Shown piece after piece: positions 1 through 10,474 of a stretch of DNA of 64,000 bases. The notes under the pieces were generated by a model. That model did not search any database. It was not told where the DNA came from and saw nothing but the letters and a program-made list of their open reading frames with translations. How positions within the stretch are numbered: the stretch's first letter is position 1; each line of letters begins with the position of its first letter. Source of the DNA: Arthrobacter antibioticus (GTDB lineage Bacteria; Actinomycetota; Actinomycetes; Actinomycetales; Micrococcaceae). The stretch covers positions 1 through 64,000 of the forward strand of contig NZ_JASISQ010000006.1 in assembly GCF_030063205.1 (NCBI RefSeq). Reading direction: 5' to 3'. The translations under genes were made by a program, and so were the position numbers.

Positions 1-231
1 CATCGAGGCCTTAGCGATGATCATGCCAAACGAGCCGTGGACTGGTACCTCTACCACCACACCGAGGCCCCTAAAGATCCCTGGGACCTAGTGAAGGCCC
101 ACCACTGGCAACCAAAAAAGAAGAAACAACAAATGGTTCACGAGCCCATCGGCCCTGCCCTCTACGACACAACCTTCAGCCCAGAAGACGGCAACGGAAT
201 CCAACAAGGATGGGGCGGAAGAAACCACTGA
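1..231 (+). CDS. Transposase C-terminal fragment (partial, IS1249-like?)
   Basis: The reading frame is open from the first base of the window to a TGA at 229-231 and encodes about 76 residues, so the gene starts outside the window. The visible part begins HRGLSDDHAKRAVDWYLY and ends with a Lys-rich stretch and a Gly-rich tail. The HRG-(L/M)-S...RAVxW pattern resembles the C-termini of actinobacterial IS1249/mutator-type transposases. That assignment is from memory of the family and is moderate at best. No terminal inverted repeat is recognisable in the 108 bases that follow, before the tRNA-Leu terminator, so I cannot say whether the element is intact. Confidence 0.45.
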   Translation, partial: HRGLSDDHAKRAVDWYLYHHTEAPKDPWDLVKAHHWQPKKKKQQMVHEPIGPALYDTTFSPEDGNGIQQGWGGRNH

Positions 232-301
232 CACGCCCGGGCCGTACACACATTTTGGCCGCTAACCCTTGAAGCGGGTGGTTAGTGTCAACACTTAAAC
301 A

Positions 302-331
302 CGAAAACCCCCTGTCACCAGGAGGTTTTCG
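302..331 (-). terminator. Intrinsic terminator of tRNA-Leu
   Basis: An inverted repeat with arms CGAAAACC and GGTTTTCG plus inner pairs (CCT/AGG) lies 9 bases past the tRNA-Leu 3' end. On the minus strand it is followed by TGTTTAAGTGTT, moderately T-rich. This hairpin style is common after actinobacterial tRNA genes. Confidence 0.6.
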
Positions 332-339
332 TTGAAATG

Positions 340-420
340 TACCCGAGGTGGGACTCGAACCCACACATCTTTCGATACTGCATTTTGAGTGCAGCGCGTC
401 TACCATTCCGCCACTCGGGC
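340..420 (-). tRNA. tRNA-Leu (anticodon CAA)
   Basis: Read on the minus strand, the sequence folds as a class II (long variable arm) tRNA. The acceptor stem is GCCCGAG with CTCGGGT, the D-arm contains GGTAGACGC, the anticodon loop CTCAAAA presents CAA, and the T-loop is GGTTCGAGTCC. The discriminator is A at 340. The CCA end is not encoded. The long variable arm and the TAGACGC D-loop identify leucine. Confidence 0.93.
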
Positions 421-606
421 CTATGCAAGACTCTCAAATGAAAGCCGTTACAAAGATCACGCTCTCTTTCCGGAATCACTTCCGAACGAGTGCGCGAAAC
501 TACTCTACATGCAGATAGGCTGTTTTGTAGAACCAGCGCCTCCTAAGCGCTAAAAAATCGGATTTTGTGTCCGAAGTCTCAGTTAATCGCTTCCAAGGAG
601 TTATTT

Positions 607-1209
607 GTGTCTGAATCAACGGATTCGAACCCCACGTCCCCCGCACGCCGCGTCATTGTTGCCGAGGATGAAACCTTGATCCGTTTGGACATCATGGAGA
701 TTCTTCGCGGAGAAGGGTACGACGTTGTTGGCGAGGCTGACAACGGCCAGAAAGCCGTAGAGCTTGCGAAAGAGCTCAAGCCTGATCTGGTCCTCATGGA
801 CGTCAAAATGCCTGTCATGGACGGCATAACGGCGGCTGAGATCATCGTCAAGGCCCGCATCGCTCCCGTGGTCCTCCTGACGGCGTTCAGCCAGAAGGAA
901 CTCGTTGAGCGTGCCCGCGACGCCGGCGCCATGGCCTATGTTGTTAAACCCTTCACACCCGCAGATCTTGTCCCTGCCTTGGAGATTGCGCTCTCCCGCC
1001 ACGAGGAGATCAAGGCGCTGGAGGAGGAAGTCACTGACCTGCAGGAGCAGTTCGCCACACGCAAGCTTGTGGAGCGCGCCAAGAGTCTACTGACCACCAA
1101 AATGGGCCTCACCGAGCCCGAAGCATTCCGTTGGATCCAGAAGACCTCCATGGACCGCCGGCTGAGTATGCGTGAAGTGGCCGAAACGATTATTAACCAG
1201 GTTAACTAA
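607..1209 (+). CDS. pdtaR: ANTAR-domain response regulator, PdtaR-like transcription antiterminator
   Basis: The 200-residue protein has an N-terminal receiver domain (about residues 15-130). It shows the acidic pair in VAEDETLIRLD, the phosphoacceptor Asp in LVLMDVKMPVMDG, the Thr in LLTAF and the Lys in VVKPF. A short coiled segment follows, then a C-terminal ANTAR RNA-binding domain with AKSLLTTKMGLTEPEAF and a RLSMREVAETII helix. The family (Rv1626/PdtaR) is phosphorylated by a PdtaS-type histidine kinase and binds stem-loops in nascent RNA to prevent termination. I chose the GTG at 607 because AAGGAG sits 6 bases upstream; an in-frame GTG at 565 has no ribosome site. No cognate kinase is in the window. 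It transcribes towards pyk, with an imperfect hairpin element just after its stop. Confidence 0.92.
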   Translation: MSESTDSNPTSPARRVIVAEDETLIRLDIMEILRGEGYDVVGEADNGQKAVELAKELKPDLVLMDVKMPVMDGITAAEIIVKARIAPVVLLTAFSQKELVERARDAGAMAYVVKPFTPADLVPALEIALSRHEEIKALEEEVTDLQEQFATRKLVERAKSLLTTKMGLTEPEAFRWIQKTSMDRRLSMREVAETIINQVN

Positions 1210-1212
1210 GCC

Positions 1213-1303
1213 GCAACAACACAGTTGTTGCTCAAAAGCACCCGCGAGTTGCCACTTGGGGTGTCCAAAAGCGTGCTTTGGGCACCACTTGTGGCAACTC
1301 GCG
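1213..1303. repeat. Two adjacent palindromic elements after pdtaR
   Basis: Bases 1213-1231 form a perfect 8-bp stem (GCAACAAC/GTTGTTGC) with a 3-base loop, starting 4 bases past the pdtaR stop. Bases 1243-1303 form a much longer hairpin. Its outer arms CGCGAGTTGCCAC (1243-1255) and GTGGCAACTCGCG (1291-1303) are perfect, and the pairing continues inward with a few mismatches to a tiny loop near 1273. Neither has a T-run, so they do not look like ordinary terminators. A REP-like dispersed palindrome is possible. Confidence 0.7.
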
Positions 1304-1333
1304 AAGTTTGTAGGCACGGCTCACTGCTTAACC

Positions 1334-1375
1334 AACGACGACGGCGCTCACCAGGTGGTGGGCGCCGTCGTCGTT
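1334..1375. terminator. Bidirectional intrinsic terminator between pdtaR and pyk
   Basis: Perfect 14-bp arms AACGACGACGGCGC (1334-1347) and GCGCCGTCGTCGTT (1362-1375) flank a short, partly paired loop. On the plus strand the stem is followed by CTTCTCC. It sits between the convergent ends of pdtaR and pyk and probably serves both. Confidence 0.75.
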
Positions 1376-1404
1376 CTTCTCCAGCTAGAACAAACTAGTG
1401 GATG

Positions 1405-2889
1405 TTAGTCAGTGGGCCAGGGACCAATCTTTTCCTTAGTCCCACGGGCACTGCCGGTCTTGGCAGTGTCGGCCTGGTCGCCAACAACGTGTGCCTTGAC
1501 AAGGTTCGTGGAACCAGCCTGTCCGGGAGGGGAACCGGCTGCAATAACAACCATGTCGCCTTCTTCCACGAGACCCTTCTGCAAGAGAACAGCGTCAACC
1601 TGCTCGGTCATGGCATCAGTGTGGGCTACCATCGGAACCAGCACGGGCTCGATGCCCCATGCAAGCGCGAGCTGATTGCGTACACGCTCATCCGGAGTGA
1701 ACGCAAAGACCTGCTTGGCCGGGCGGAGCCTGGACAAACGGTAGGCCGAGTCACCTGACTGCGTGAACGCTGCAATGTACTTGGCATCGAGCTGGTTGGC
1801 GATCTGCACGGCCGCTGCCGTGATGACACCGCCGCGGGTCCGCGGCTGCGAACCCAGGCTCGGAATCAGCTTCATGCCTGCGTCTTCTTCGGCTGCTTCA
1901 ATAATGCGCGCCATGACCTTGACGGTCTCGATCGGGAACTTGCCAACGCTTGTCTCTCCGGAGAGCATGACTGCGTCCGCGCCGTCGAGCACAGCATTTG
2001 CACAGTCGGAAGCCTCCGCACGGGTGGGCCGCGGGCTTTCGATCATGGATTCAAGTACCTGGGTTGCTACGATGACGGGCTTGGCCCAGCGGCGTGCCAT
2101 TTCAACACACTTCTTCTGTACCAGTGGGACATCTTCCAAGGGAAGCTCCACACCCAAGTCACCACGAGCAACCATGATGGCGTCAAACGCGTCAACAATG
2201 GCTTCCAGGTTGGCAACTGCCTGTGGCTTCTCGATCTTGGCGATCACCGGAACGCGACGGCCTTCTTCATCCATGATCTCGTGGACACGCTGGATATCAG
2301 CTGCATCACGGACAAACGACAAAGCAACCAAGTCAACGCCACATTCAAGGGCCCAGCGCAGATCGTCTTCATCTTTTTCACTCAAGGCAGGAACGTTCAC
2401 AGCAACACCGGGTAAGTTGATGCCCTTGTTGTTGGAAACCTTGCCCGGCACAGTCACTTCGGTGACTACCTTGATGGCGTCAACGGCTGTGGCCCGCACG
2501 GAGACCTTGCCGTCGTCGATCAGCATGATGTCGCCAACTTTGACGTCCTCAGTAAGCGACTTCAAAGTGGTGGAGCAAATGTCCTTGGTACCGGGGACAT
2601 CTTCTGTGGTGATCGTGAAAACATCACCCACGGCCAGGTCGTATCCCTCGCCGTTGGCGAAGCGACCCAAACGGATCTTCGGGCCCTGCAGGTCAGCCAT
2701 GATGGCAACCGGCTTGCCCAAGGCCTCTGCGGCCTTGCGCACGTTCTCATACGTGTTCTGATGCACGGTGTAATCGCCGTGGCTCATGTTCATGCGGGCT
2801 ACGTTAACGCCCGCCTCCAGTACCGCAAGTGTGTTTTCATAGCTGGCGATTGCCGGCCCGAAAGTCGCAACAATTTTTGCGCGTCTCAA
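1405..2889 (-). CDS. pyk: Pyruvate kinase
   Basis: This 494-residue cytosolic enzyme converts phosphoenolpyruvate and ADP to pyruvate and ATP, the last step of glycolysis. The N-terminus RRAKIVATFGPA is the conserved start of the barrel domain, and NMSHGD, DLQGPKIR, the active-site block VIAKIEKPQA and MVARGDLGVELP follow in order. The C-terminal regulatory domain is complete, and length fits the family (470-500). The start is TTG, supported by AAGGTAGG a few bases upstream; no in-frame ATG or GTG is better placed. It lies downstream of gltBD with a 69-base gap, so it may have its own promoter. A strong hairpin follows the gene. Confidence 0.97.
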   Translation of the reverse strand: MRRAKIVATFGPAIASYENTLAVLEAGVNVARMNMSHGDYTVHQNTYENVRKAAEALGKPVAIMADLQGPKIRLGRFANGEGYDLAVGDVFTITTEDVPGTKDICSTTLKSLTEDVKVGDIMLIDDGKVSVRATAVDAIKVVTEVTVPGKVSNNKGINLPGVAVNVPALSEKDEDDLRWALECGVDLVALSFVRDAADIQRVHEIMDEEGRRVPVIAKIEKPQAVANLEAIVDAFDAIMVARGDLGVELPLEDVPLVQKKCVEMARRWAKPVIVATQVLESMIESPRPTRAEASDCANAVLDGADAVMLSGETSVGKFPIETVKVMARIIEAAEEDAGMKLIPSLGSQPRTRGGVITAAAVQIANQLDAKYIAAFTQSGDSAYRLSRLRPAKQVFAFTPDERVRNQLALAWGIEPVLVPMVAHTDAMTEQVDAVLLQKGLVEEGDMVVIAAGSPPGQAGSTNLVKAHVVGDQADTAKTGSARGTKEKIGPWPTD

Positions 2890-2958
2890 TGTACCTACCT
2901 TGTGTGTGGTTATCAGCAGAAATCTTTAGTCCCGTCATATAGCCTAACGCTTTTGGCA

Positions 2959-4443
2959 CTAGAGGCGGATAGCCGAATCACTAGGTGAGACGGGAGCAGG
3001 CAGGAAGGTCTCCCCCATCAAGAACCTATCTACTGCCGCAGCGCAGGCGCGCCCTTCAGCAATGGCCCAAACAATCAGCGACTGGCCGCGCCCGGCGTCC
3101 CCTGCTGCAAAGACCCCTTCACGTTCCGTCATGTAGTGACTGTCACGGTTAATATTTGCTCGTGAGTCCAAAGTCACGGGCAACTGATGCGTCAACTGCG
3201 CTGATTCTGGGCCCGTGAAGCCCAATGCAAGAAACACTAAATCGGCGGCAATAACGCGTTCGGTGCCCACCTTAGGCACCCGACGCCCGTGCAGATATTC
3301 GGTTTCTGCGATCTTTAATCCAGTCAGCACACCGTTTTCACCAACAAACTCCACCGTGGACGCCAAGTAGCTGCGGACACCACCTTCTTCATGTGCACTG
3401 GCGACCTCAAAGAGGTTCGGAAAAGTGGGCCACGGTTGCGCCACGCTGCGAGCTGCCCCAGGCTGCGCCCCAATGGCCAACGTTGTCACACTGGCTGCCT
3501 GCTGACGGTGCGCGGTCCCCAGACAATCTGCACCGGTATCGCCGCCGCCCAGGATCACAACATGCTTGCCACGTGTGTGGATCTGCACTGCCTCGCCACC
3601 CAAGGATTCCCCTGTGCCAACGGAATTCTCGCCGGAAACGCTCCTGTTGGCTTGCACAAGGTACTCCATGGCGAAATGCACCCCCTTCAGGGCACGGCCC
3701 GGAATGGGTAGATCACGCGGCACAGTTGACCCAGTGCACACCACGACGGCGTCATACCTCCTGCGCAGGTCCTCCCACCCCATGTCCTTTCCCACCTCAA
3801 CTCCTGTGCGAAAGCGGGTACCTTCAGCCGCCATCTGCTCAACCCGGCGGTCAACGCTTTCTTTCTCCAGTTTGAAGTCGGGGATGCCGTAGCGCAGCAA
3901 CCCGCCGATCTTCTCGTCTCGCTCGTAGACGGCAACAGTGTGCCCAGTCCGGGTGAGCTGCTGGGCTGCCGCTAACCCCGCAGGGCCGGAACCAACGACG
4001 GCGACGGTCTTGCCTGTGAGCCTGGCCGGCGGCAACGGGTGTACCCAATCCTGGTTGAAGGCCTCATCAATGATTGACACTTCAACCTGTTTAATCGTCA
4101 CGGCCGGCTGGTTAATGCCCAGCACACATGCCGCTTCGCATGGGGCCGGACACAGCCGCCCGGTGAACTCAGGGAAGTTGTTTGTTGAATGCAGACGCTC
4201 AATAGCTTCCTGCCCCTTGTCTCTCCAAGTGAGGTCATTCCATTCAGGGATGAGGTTGCCCAACGGGCACCCCTGGTGGCAGAAGGGCACACCGCAATCC
4301 ATGCAACGCCCCGCTTGGGACTTTAGTACCCCTTTTTCTTGTGCCTCGTAGACTTCTTTCCAGTCCATGATTCGCACAGGGACCGGGCGGCGCGTCTGGG
4401 TGATGCGTTCGCGATTGTTCAAGAAACCTTGTGGATCAGCCAC
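2959..4443 (-). CDS. gltD: Glutamate synthase (NADPH) small subunit
   Basis: GltD is the FAD- and NADPH-binding subunit of GOGAT. It passes electrons to GltB, which makes two glutamates from glutamine and 2-oxoglutarate. The 494-residue protein begins with cysteine clusters for 4Fe-4S centres ([14 protein letters not shown] and CPAPCEAAC). A first dinucleotide site follows in [12 protein letters not shown], then a second in [13 protein letters not shown] and a C-terminal FAD motif ([12 protein letters not shown]). The start is the GTG at 4443, with GGAGG just upstream inside gltB. The two genes overlap by 8 bases, which implies translational coupling. A longer open frame upstream only reads through gltB and was rejected. 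Confidence 0.97.
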   Translation of the reverse strand: MADPQGFLNNRERITQTRRPVPVRIMDWKEVYEAQEKGVLKSQAGRCMDCGVPFCHQGCPLGNLIPEWNDLTWRDKGQEAIERLHSTNNFPEFTGRLCPAPCEAACVLGINQPAVTIKQVEVSIIDEAFNQDWVHPLPPARLTGKTVAVVGSGPAGLAAAQQLTRTGHTVAVYERDEKIGGLLRYGIPDFKLEKESVDRRVEQMAAEGTRFRTGVEVGKDMGWEDLRRRYDAVVVCTGSTVPRDLPIPGRALKGVHFAMEYLVQANRSVSGENSVGTGESLGGEAVQIHTRGKHVVILGGGDTGADCLGTAHRQQAASVTTLAIGAQPGAARSVAQPWPTFPNLFEVASAHEEGGVRSYLASTVEFVGENGVLTGLKIAETEYLHGRRVPKVGTERVIAADLVFLALGFTGPESAQLTHQLPVTLDSRANINRDSHYMTEREGVFAAGDAGRGQSLIVWAIAEGRACAAAVDRFLMGETFLPAPVSPSDSAIRL

Positions 4444-7400
4444 CTGTGACCTCCAATATTTTTGCCCAGGCCGTTGCGCCGTTGGGGTCTTCGCCCAATT
4501 CGGCTGATGCCAATTGGGTCTGTAAAACTGCCGCGTAATCACGTGCCAACACCTTCGTGATGCGAGCTAGCGTGCCCGGAACATCGGCCAACAATGCCTC
4601 TGCCACGTCCGAACCGGTTTCTTCTTGGTGCCGTCGTAAAAGTGACTGCACAATGTCCGCATCAACGCCGTCGAGCATCAATAACGAAAGCTCTCCACTT
4701 GCCAACGCGCCCTTGTTCACACGCTTGGGTTCCAGATCCAAAACGTACGCCGTACCCCCTGACATGCCAGCGCCAAAATTACGTCCCATGGGTCCTATGA
4801 TGAGTGCTTTTCCACCCGTCATATACTCACAACCATGGTCCCCAATGCCTTCAACAACCGCGGTGGCACCTGAGTTTCGCACCAGGAAGCGCTCCCCCAC
4901 CAATCCGCGCAGAAACATTTCACCACTGGTGGCGCCATATCCAATCACATTTCCGGCGATCACGTTATCTGCCGCGCTGAAGGTGTTGGCCCTATCAGGA
5001 CGGACAGATATACGACCTCCGGAGAGACCCTTGCCCACGTAATCATTGGCATCCCCAAACAGCCGCAAGGTGATGCCGGCGGGCAGGAATGCGCCCAGCG
5101 ATTGGCCGGCTTGGCCAGTCAACGTGACATCGATCGTGTCCGGGCCCAGCACATCCACACCGAACGTTTTGGTCACGTGGTAGCCAAGCATGGTACCAAC
5201 AGACCTGTCCGTGTTCCGAACTGGCACACTGATTTTAACCGGAGCCCGCTCACGCAATGATTCGGCGGCCATCGTGATCAACTGCTGGTCGAAGTGATTC
5301 TCCAGCTCGTGATTCTGATTGCTCAGATGCCGCCTCGGAGCTGTGAGCGGCACCCCGGCGTCGGAGAGGATGGGGCGCAGGTCAAGCCCCTCCGCTTTCC
5401 AATGGTGTAGCGCCGCCTTAAGATCCAGCGTGCCCGACTGTCCCACCGCCTCTTGTAGACTGCGGAACCCAAGTCCCGCCAGAATCTCGCGTACCTCTTC
5501 GGCTAAGAACTCGAAAAAATTCACCACGAATTCTGGTTTGCCGCTGAAGCGCTGGCGCAATTCCGGGTTTTGTGTAGCCACGCCCACCGGGCAGGTGTCC
5601 AGATGGCATACCCGCATCATGACACAACCGGAAACGACTAGTGGCGCGGTGGCAAAACCAAATTCCTCGGCGCCAAGCAGCGCGGCAATGACCACGTCAC
5701 GTCCTGTCTTTAGCTGCCCGTCAACCTGCACCACCACCCGTTCGCGCAGCCCATTGAGGCGCAAGGTCTGCTGGGTTTCGGCAAGGCCGAGTTCCCAGGG
5801 CATGCCAGCATGTTTGAGAGAGTTCAGCGGGCTGGCCCCGGTACCTCCGTCATGACCGGAGACAAGAACCACGTCGGCCTTCGCCTTGGCCACGCCAGCC
5901 GCCACCGTGCCGATCCCCATTTCGGACACGAGTTTGACGTGCACACGCGCGGTGGGATTGGCTCGTTTGCAGTCGTAAATGAGCTGGGCCAGGTCCTCAA
6001 TCGAGTAAATATCGTGGTGTGGTGGGGGTGAAATCAGCCCCACACCCGGAGTTGAATGACGAGTCTGGGCGATCCACGGGTACACCTTTTTCGCCATCAG
6101 CTGGCCACCTTCGCCAGGTTTCGCTCCCTGTGCCATCTTAATTTGAATGTCCTGGGCATGACTGAGGTAAAGACTCGTCACCCCGAAACGGCCCGAGGCA
6201 ACCTGCTTGATGGCGCTGGACCGCTCAGGGTCAAGAAGTCTCTGAACATCCTCGCCACCCTCACCAGTGTTGGACTTGGCGCCCAACCGGTTCATGGCTA
6301 TGGCCAGTGTCTGGTGAGCCTCCGCAGAAATGGAGCCGTAGCTCATGGCCCCGGTTGAGAAACGCTTAACAATCTCGCTGACCGATTCCACCTCTTCCAG
6401 CGGAACAGGCAGACGTTCTCCATCCTTGAACGTGAGCAGCCCACGGAAAGTCATGAGCCTGTTAGCCTGTTCATCCACGCCCTCGGTGTACTTCTTGAAA
6501 ATGTCGTAGCGGCGTTCGCGAGTAGCGTGCTGTAGCCGGAAGACAGTGTCAGGGTTGAAAAGGTGCGGCTCGCCGTCGCGGCGCCACTGATATTCGCCTC
6601 CCGACAACAGGGGCCGGTGAGGGACATCCACCCCATCCACGGGGTAAGCAAGAAGGTGCCGCGCGCTCACCTCAGCAGCGATCACCTCAAGGCCAACCCC
6701 ACCCAGCTGAGTAATGGTGCCGGTGAAATACGCATTAATGAGTTCTTGCGACAAGCCCAGCGCCTCAAAAGTCTGGGCACCACAGTATGAGGAAACTGTT
6801 GAAATACCCATCTTGGACATAATTTTCAAAACGCCCTTGCCCAGTCCCTTGATCAGGTGGCGGACTCCCTCTTCGGCACTCACACCTGTCACGTCTCCAT
6901 TGCGGATCAACTCCTCCACTGATTCCATGGCCAGGTACGGATTGATCGCGGCAGCTCCATAACCGACAAGAACAGCTACATGGTGAACCTCCCGCACATC
7001 ACCGGCCTCAACGACCAGGGAAACCTTGGTGCGGTTGGCGCTGCGCAACAGATGATGATGCACAGCGCTCACGAGCAGCAGCGACGGGATGGGAGCCCAT
7101 GCCGCGGTGGAATCCCTATCGGAAAGCACAACGTATTGCACACCACGGTTGATGGCTCCGGAAACCTGTTCGCAGACCTCGGCCAGCCGAGTGCGCAGGG
7201 CGGCCTCACCGCCATCAACCTTGTAGAGTCCGCGCACTTTCATGGAAATCCGCTCCCCACCTGACCCATCATCGGCTACAGGAGTTTCCATATTGGCGAT
7301 CTTGGCCAGATCGTCGTTGTCTATGACGGGAAAGGTTAAGGCCAGCTGCGGCGCCCGTACCTTAGTGCGTGAGAGTAGGTTTCCCTGCGGACCGATGGTG

Positions 7401-9070
7401 GTCTTTAGCGAGGTGACAAGTTCCTCCCGAATGGCATCCAAGGGAGGATTTGTCACTTGGGCGAATTGCTGGACAAAGTAATCAAAGAGCAGGCGCGGGC
7501 GTGAGGACAGCACGGCAACCGGCGTATCAGTGCCCATGGCGCCGAGGGGTTCAGTACCTGTTCCTCCCATGGGTCCGAGCAGCATTCGCAGCTCCTCGGT
7601 GGTGTAACCGAAGGTCCGCTGACGGTGGAGCACGGAGGCTGTTGTGTAGATGACGTGTTCGCGTTCGGGGAGGCCTTTCAAGGCGATGGTGTTTTCCTTG
7701 ACCCACGCCTCGTAAGGGTTAGCTGCGGATGCCTGGGCTTTAATGTCGGCATCACTGATCAGCTCACCCTTGGCAGTGTCCACAAGAAACATGGTGCCCG
7801 GGGCCACCCTGCCTTTCGCTACGATGCTGCCAGGGTCAAGCTCAAGCACCCCAACTTCTGAGGCCAGGACCACAAGGCCGTCATCGGTGATCCAGTAGCG
7901 CGCGGGGCGCAAACCGTTGCGGTCAAGGGTTGCACCGACCACTGTTCCGTCGGTGAAAGATACCGCCGCAGGGCCATCCCACGGTTCCATCATGAGTGAG
8001 TGGTACTCGTAAAACGCTTTCTTGGCCGGATCCATCGTGGCGTGATTCTCCCACGCCTCGGGGATCATCATCATGACTGCTTCGGTGATGGGACGTCCAG
8101 AAAGCCACAACAATTCAGCGACCTCATCAAAGGAAGCCGAGTCGGAAGCCCCCGGTGTACAAATGGGGAACAGCTCTTCTGGGGTTTCCCCCAGAAGTTT
8201 GTGCGCCATGGTTGATTGGCGGGCGCGCATCCAGTTTCGGTTGCCTTTGACGGTGTTGATTTCCCCATTGTGAGCAATGCTTCGAAACGGTTGGGCAAGG
8301 GGCCAGGAAGGGAAAGTGTTGGTGGAGAAACGTGAATGGACCACTGCCAGCTTGGTGGCAAAAAGTGGATGAGAAAGGTCAGGGTAGAACGGTTCCAGCT
8401 GCGCCGTTGTCACCATCCCCTTGTACACAATGGTCTTGGATGACAATGACGGAAAATAAACTCCAAATTTTTGCTGAGCTCGTTTCCGTACACGGAAGAC
8501 TTTGCCGTCCAGTTCATTGGCTGCGAGAATATCCAAAGGCTGTTTCGGCTCGCCCTCCAAAGCCACAAAGAGTTGGCTGAAATGTGGCATGCAGGCCCTT
8601 GCACTGGCACCAACGAGCTCGGCAGCAACGGGAACCTCCCGCCAGCCCAGGACCTTCAACCCCTCAGTTTCTGCCAGTCTTTCAAGGCCAGCAATAGCGG
8701 CAACTCGGTCTAGGTTCTCGGTGGGCAAAAAAGCTGTCCCCACTGCGTAGTGGCCTGGTTCAGGCAGCCGGAACTCTGTGACGCTCTGGAAGAACTCGGC
8801 AGGGATCTGCGTGAGAATTCCGGCGCCGTCCCCCGTGCCTTCATCGGCACCCACCGCTCCACGGTGCTCGAGGTTGCGAAGTGCCACTAACGCCTTTTGC
8901 ACAATATCGTGGCCAGGAGTGCCCCTAAGGGTGGCAACGACAGCCAAGCCGCAGGCATCCTTCTCGTTTTCAGGCTGGTAGAGGCCTACCTTTTGCGGCA
9001 TGGCAGCAAAACGGATGAACGGCGAGATTGCCTGGGTGCTGTTGGAGGCACGTACGAGATGGTGTGTCAC
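4436..9070 (-). CDS. gltB: Glutamate synthase (NADPH) large subunit
   Basis: The large GOGAT subunit hydrolyses glutamine and transfers ammonia through an internal tunnel to 2-oxoglutarate. At about 1544 residues it has the normal length. A propeptide of about 39 residues precedes the N-terminal nucleophile Cys (KDACGLAVV), which starts the class II amidotransferase domain ([19 protein letters not shown]). The central and FMN domains follow, with the 3Fe-4S cysteines in [15 protein letters not shown], and then the C-terminal beta-helix (GXXG repeats such as [21 protein letters not shown]). I prefer GTG at 9070 (MTHHL); a TTG at 9091 is an alternative. It overlaps gltD by 8 bases and has a long AT-rich leader region upstream. 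Confidence 0.96.
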   Translation of the reverse strand: MTHHLVRASNSTQAISPFIRFAAMPQKVGLYQPENEKDACGLAVVATLRGTPGHDIVQKALVALRNLEHRGAVGADEGTGDGAGILTQIPAEFFQSVTEFRLPEPGHYAVGTAFLPTENLDRVAAIAGLERLAETEGLKVLGWREVPVAAELVGASARACMPHFSQLFVALEGEPKQPLDILAANELDGKVFRVRKRAQQKFGVYFPSLSSKTIVYKGMVTTAQLEPFYPDLSHPLFATKLAVVHSRFSTNTFPSWPLAQPFRSIAHNGEINTVKGNRNWMRARQSTMAHKLLGETPEELFPICTPGASDSASFDEVAELLWLSGRPITEAVMMMIPEAWENHATMDPAKKAFYEYHSLMMEPWDGPAAVSFTDGTVVGATLDRNGLRPARYWITDDGLVVLASEVGVLELDPGSIVAKGRVAPGTMFLVDTAKGELISDADIKAQASAANPYEAWVKENTIALKGLPEREHVIYTTASVLHRQRTFGYTTEELRMLLGPMGGTGTEPLGAMGTDTPVAVLSSRPRLLFDYFVQQFAQVTNPPLDAIREELVTSLKTTIGPQGNLLSRTKVRAPQLALTFPVIDNDDLAKIANMETPVADDGSGGERISMKVRGLYKVDGGEAALRTRLAEVCEQVSGAINRGVQYVVLSDRDSTAAWAPIPSLLLVSAVHHHLLRSANRTKVSLVVEAGDVREVHHVAVLVGYGAAAINPYLAMESVEELIRNGDVTGVSAEEGVRHLIKGLGKGVLKIMSKMGISTVSSYCGAQTFEALGLSQELINAYFTGTITQLGGVGLEVIAAEVSARHLLAYPVDGVDVPHRPLLSGGEYQWRRDGEPHLFNPDTVFRLQHATRERRYDIFKKYTEGVDEQANRLMTFRGLLTFKDGERLPVPLEEVESVSEIVKRFSTGAMSYGSISAEAHQTLAIAMNRLGAKSNTGEGGEDVQRLLDPERSSAIKQVASGRFGVTSLYLSHAQDIQIKMAQGAKPGEGGQLMAKKVYPWIAQTRHSTPGVGLISPPPHHDIYSIEDLAQLIYDCKRANPTARVHVKLVSEMGIGTVAAGVAKAKADVVLVSGHDGGTGASPLNSLKHAGMPWELGLAETQQTLRLNGLRERVVVQVDGQLKTGRDVVIAALLGAEEFGFATAPLVVSGCVMMRVCHLDTCPVGVATQNPELRQRFSGKPEFVVNFFEFLAEEVREILAGLGFRSLQEAVGQSGTLDLKAALHHWKAEGLDLRPILSDAGVPLTAPRRHLSNQNHELENHFDQQLITMAAESLRERAPVKISVPVRNTDRSVGTMLGYHVTKTFGVDVLGPDTIDVTLTGQAGQSLGAFLPAGITLRLFGDANDYVGKGLSGGRISVRPDRANTFSAADNVIAGNVIGYGATSGEMFLRGLVGERFLVRNSGATAVVEGIGDHGCEYMTGGKALIIGPMGRNFGAGMSGGTAYVLDLEPKRVNKGALASGELSLLMLDGVDADIVQSLLRRHQEETGSDVAEALLADVPGTLARITKVLARDYAAVLQTQLASAELGEDPNGATAWAKILEVTGG

Positions 9071-9091
9071 GGCGGGTAAGTCCTTCCCCAA

Positions 9092-9384
9092 ATATGAGAG
9101 CCGGTGGGGGCGACGCTGGCCCGTGCGTTGAGAAAGTGGATCTTACTCAACAGTGCTGCTAATCCTGACTTATGCAGTGCTGGTGCTGATTTACCGTCAG
9201 CAACGTGCTAATGGCAGCAATCTAGTGCATATGCACAAGAGAAGCGGATTTCTTGGTTCACTGCTTCTGGTGCAGCGATTTTTACTATATAGCCGCATGG
9301 GTCGCTGTAATATGAGAATCTTAGATAATGGAATATTATGCAGGTAAAGTAATATTCTCAGCCTTTTGAATACCCAAAGGTACT
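9092..9384. other. AT-rich non-coding region upstream of gltB, with inverted repeats
   Basis: No convincing gene lies here. The stretch is clearly richer in A and T than its neighbours, especially 9280-9360. An interrupted inverted repeat, TGAGAATCTTA (9313-9323) and TAATATTCTCA (9350-9360), has one mismatch in 11 and flanks a second small palindrome (ATAATGGAATATTAT). It lies upstream of gltB on the minus strand, so it is a candidate promoter and operator region for nitrogen control. I could not match it to a known regulator motif. Confidence 0.45.
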
Positions 9385-9421
9385 AAAAAGGCGGCCCCGG
9401 GGAATCCGGAGCCGCCTTTTT
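9385..9421. terminator. Intrinsic terminator after lgt
   Basis: Perfect 11-bp arms AAAAAGGCGGC (9385-9395) and GCCGCCTTTTT (9411-9421) contain their own T-tract on either strand. It lies 54 bases beyond the lgt stop on the minus strand and separates the trp-lgt unit from gltB. Confidence 0.85.
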
Positions 9422-9475
9422 CAATACCTTCAGTTCGTTCAGTTCGTTCGGTGCATTCAGTCCTGCACCGAGTGC

Positions 9476-10474
9476 TTAGAGATCCTTTTCGGACTCGCTC
9501 TCCTGCTCACCGGCCATGGTGGCTCGCACTTGTGTTCCGGCAGGTGTCTCACTTTCCTGTGCAACACCAGTGCCGGCCGGAACAACAGACGGTTCATGCC
9601 CCGTCAAATAAACGGAGTCGTTGGGTTTGCCGCGCCGCACATATGTGATCACGATGAATAGCGCCAAGGCCACCGCAAAGACGACGATGCTTGTCCAAAC
9701 GTTCAGTCGCGCAGTGACGCCAAAGAAAGTGATTTGTTCAGCGGTATCAATGCGCAACATCTCAATCCACACCCGCCCTGCCGTGTAAATCATCGCGTAA
9801 AGCAAGAAGAGGCGACCGCTGCGCAGTTGGAACTTCCTGTCCAGAAGCAACAGCACAACGACTCCGGCCAGGTTCCAGAGGCACTCATACAAGAATGTGG
9901 GGTGGAATAGCGTGTCAGGGCTGAACCCGGCAGGAACAAATTCGGCTGAAACGCTCAGTCCCCACGGCAGGGTGGTGGGCCCGCCAAAGAGCTCCTGGTT
10001 AAAGTAATTACCCCAGCGGCCAAGCGCCTGGGCCAGAAGTATGCCGGGGGCGGCAGCATCAATGAAGGCGGAGATCTTCACGTTCGCTCGTCGGCAGCCA
10101 ATCCAGGCACCAACAACGCCAAGCACCACAGCACCCCAGATACCGAGCCCGCCAAGCCAAATCTGTGGGATCAGTGACAAATCGCCGGTGCCATCAAACC
10201 CTGGCCCGAAATAGGCTTCAGGGGAGGAAAACACATGATACAGCCGGCCCCCAATAATGCCAAAGGGAATCGCCCAGATGGCAATGTCCCAAATGGAGCC
10301 TTCGGGGCCGCCCCGGCGCTTCCAGCGCCTATCCGTCAGCCAAATCGCCGCAATAATGCCCAGTAGGATGCACAGCGCATAAGCATGGACACGGAGCGGG
10401 CCCAGGTCAAACCCGGACCACACAGGAGCTGGGATGGAGTTGGCAAGTGCGTGGGGTAGAAGAGTTAAAATCAC
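9476..10474 (-). CDS. lgt: Prolipoprotein diacylglyceryl transferase
   Basis: Lgt moves a diacylglyceryl group from phosphatidylglycerol to the lipobox cysteine of prelipoproteins, at the cytoplasmic membrane. The 332-residue protein has about seven hydrophobic segments, the family signature GRWGNYFNQELFGGP near the middle, an upstream GGRLYHV (essential His region) and FHPTFLYE. The last 45 or so residues are a hydrophilic Ser/Thr/Glu-rich tail outside the conserved fold. The GTG start overlaps the trpA stop as GTGA, so it is coupled to trpA. Lgt following trpA is a usual arrangement in this group. The Rieske lipoprotein at 47529 is a likely client. Confidence 0.96.
   Translation of the reverse strand: MILTLLPHALANSIPAPVWSGFDLGPLRVHAYALCILLGIIAAIWLTDRRWKRRGGPEGSIWDIAIWAIPFGIIGGRLYHVFSSPEAYFGPGFDGTGDLSLIPQIWLGGLGIWGAVVLGVVGAWIGCRRANVKISAFIDAAAPGILLAQALGRWGNYFNQELFGGPTTLPWGLSVSAEFVPAGFSPDTLFHPTFLYECLWNLAGVVVLLLLDRKFQLRSGRLFLLYAMIYTAGRVWIEMLRIDTAEQITFFGVTARLNVWTSIVVFAVALALFIVITYVRRGKPNDSVYLTGHEPSVVPAGTGVAQESETPAGTQVRATMAGEQESESEKDL

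Noticed and set aside
1763-2761. A 332-codon open frame on the plus strand inside pyk
   Set aside because: It mirrors the pyruvate kinase gene, whose motifs are complete, and has a Ser/Thr/Ala-rich composition typical of reverse reading.
9153-9347. Short 64-codon plus-strand frame in the gltB upstream region
   Set aside because: It has no ribosome site and no recognisable motif, and the region is better explained as regulatory.
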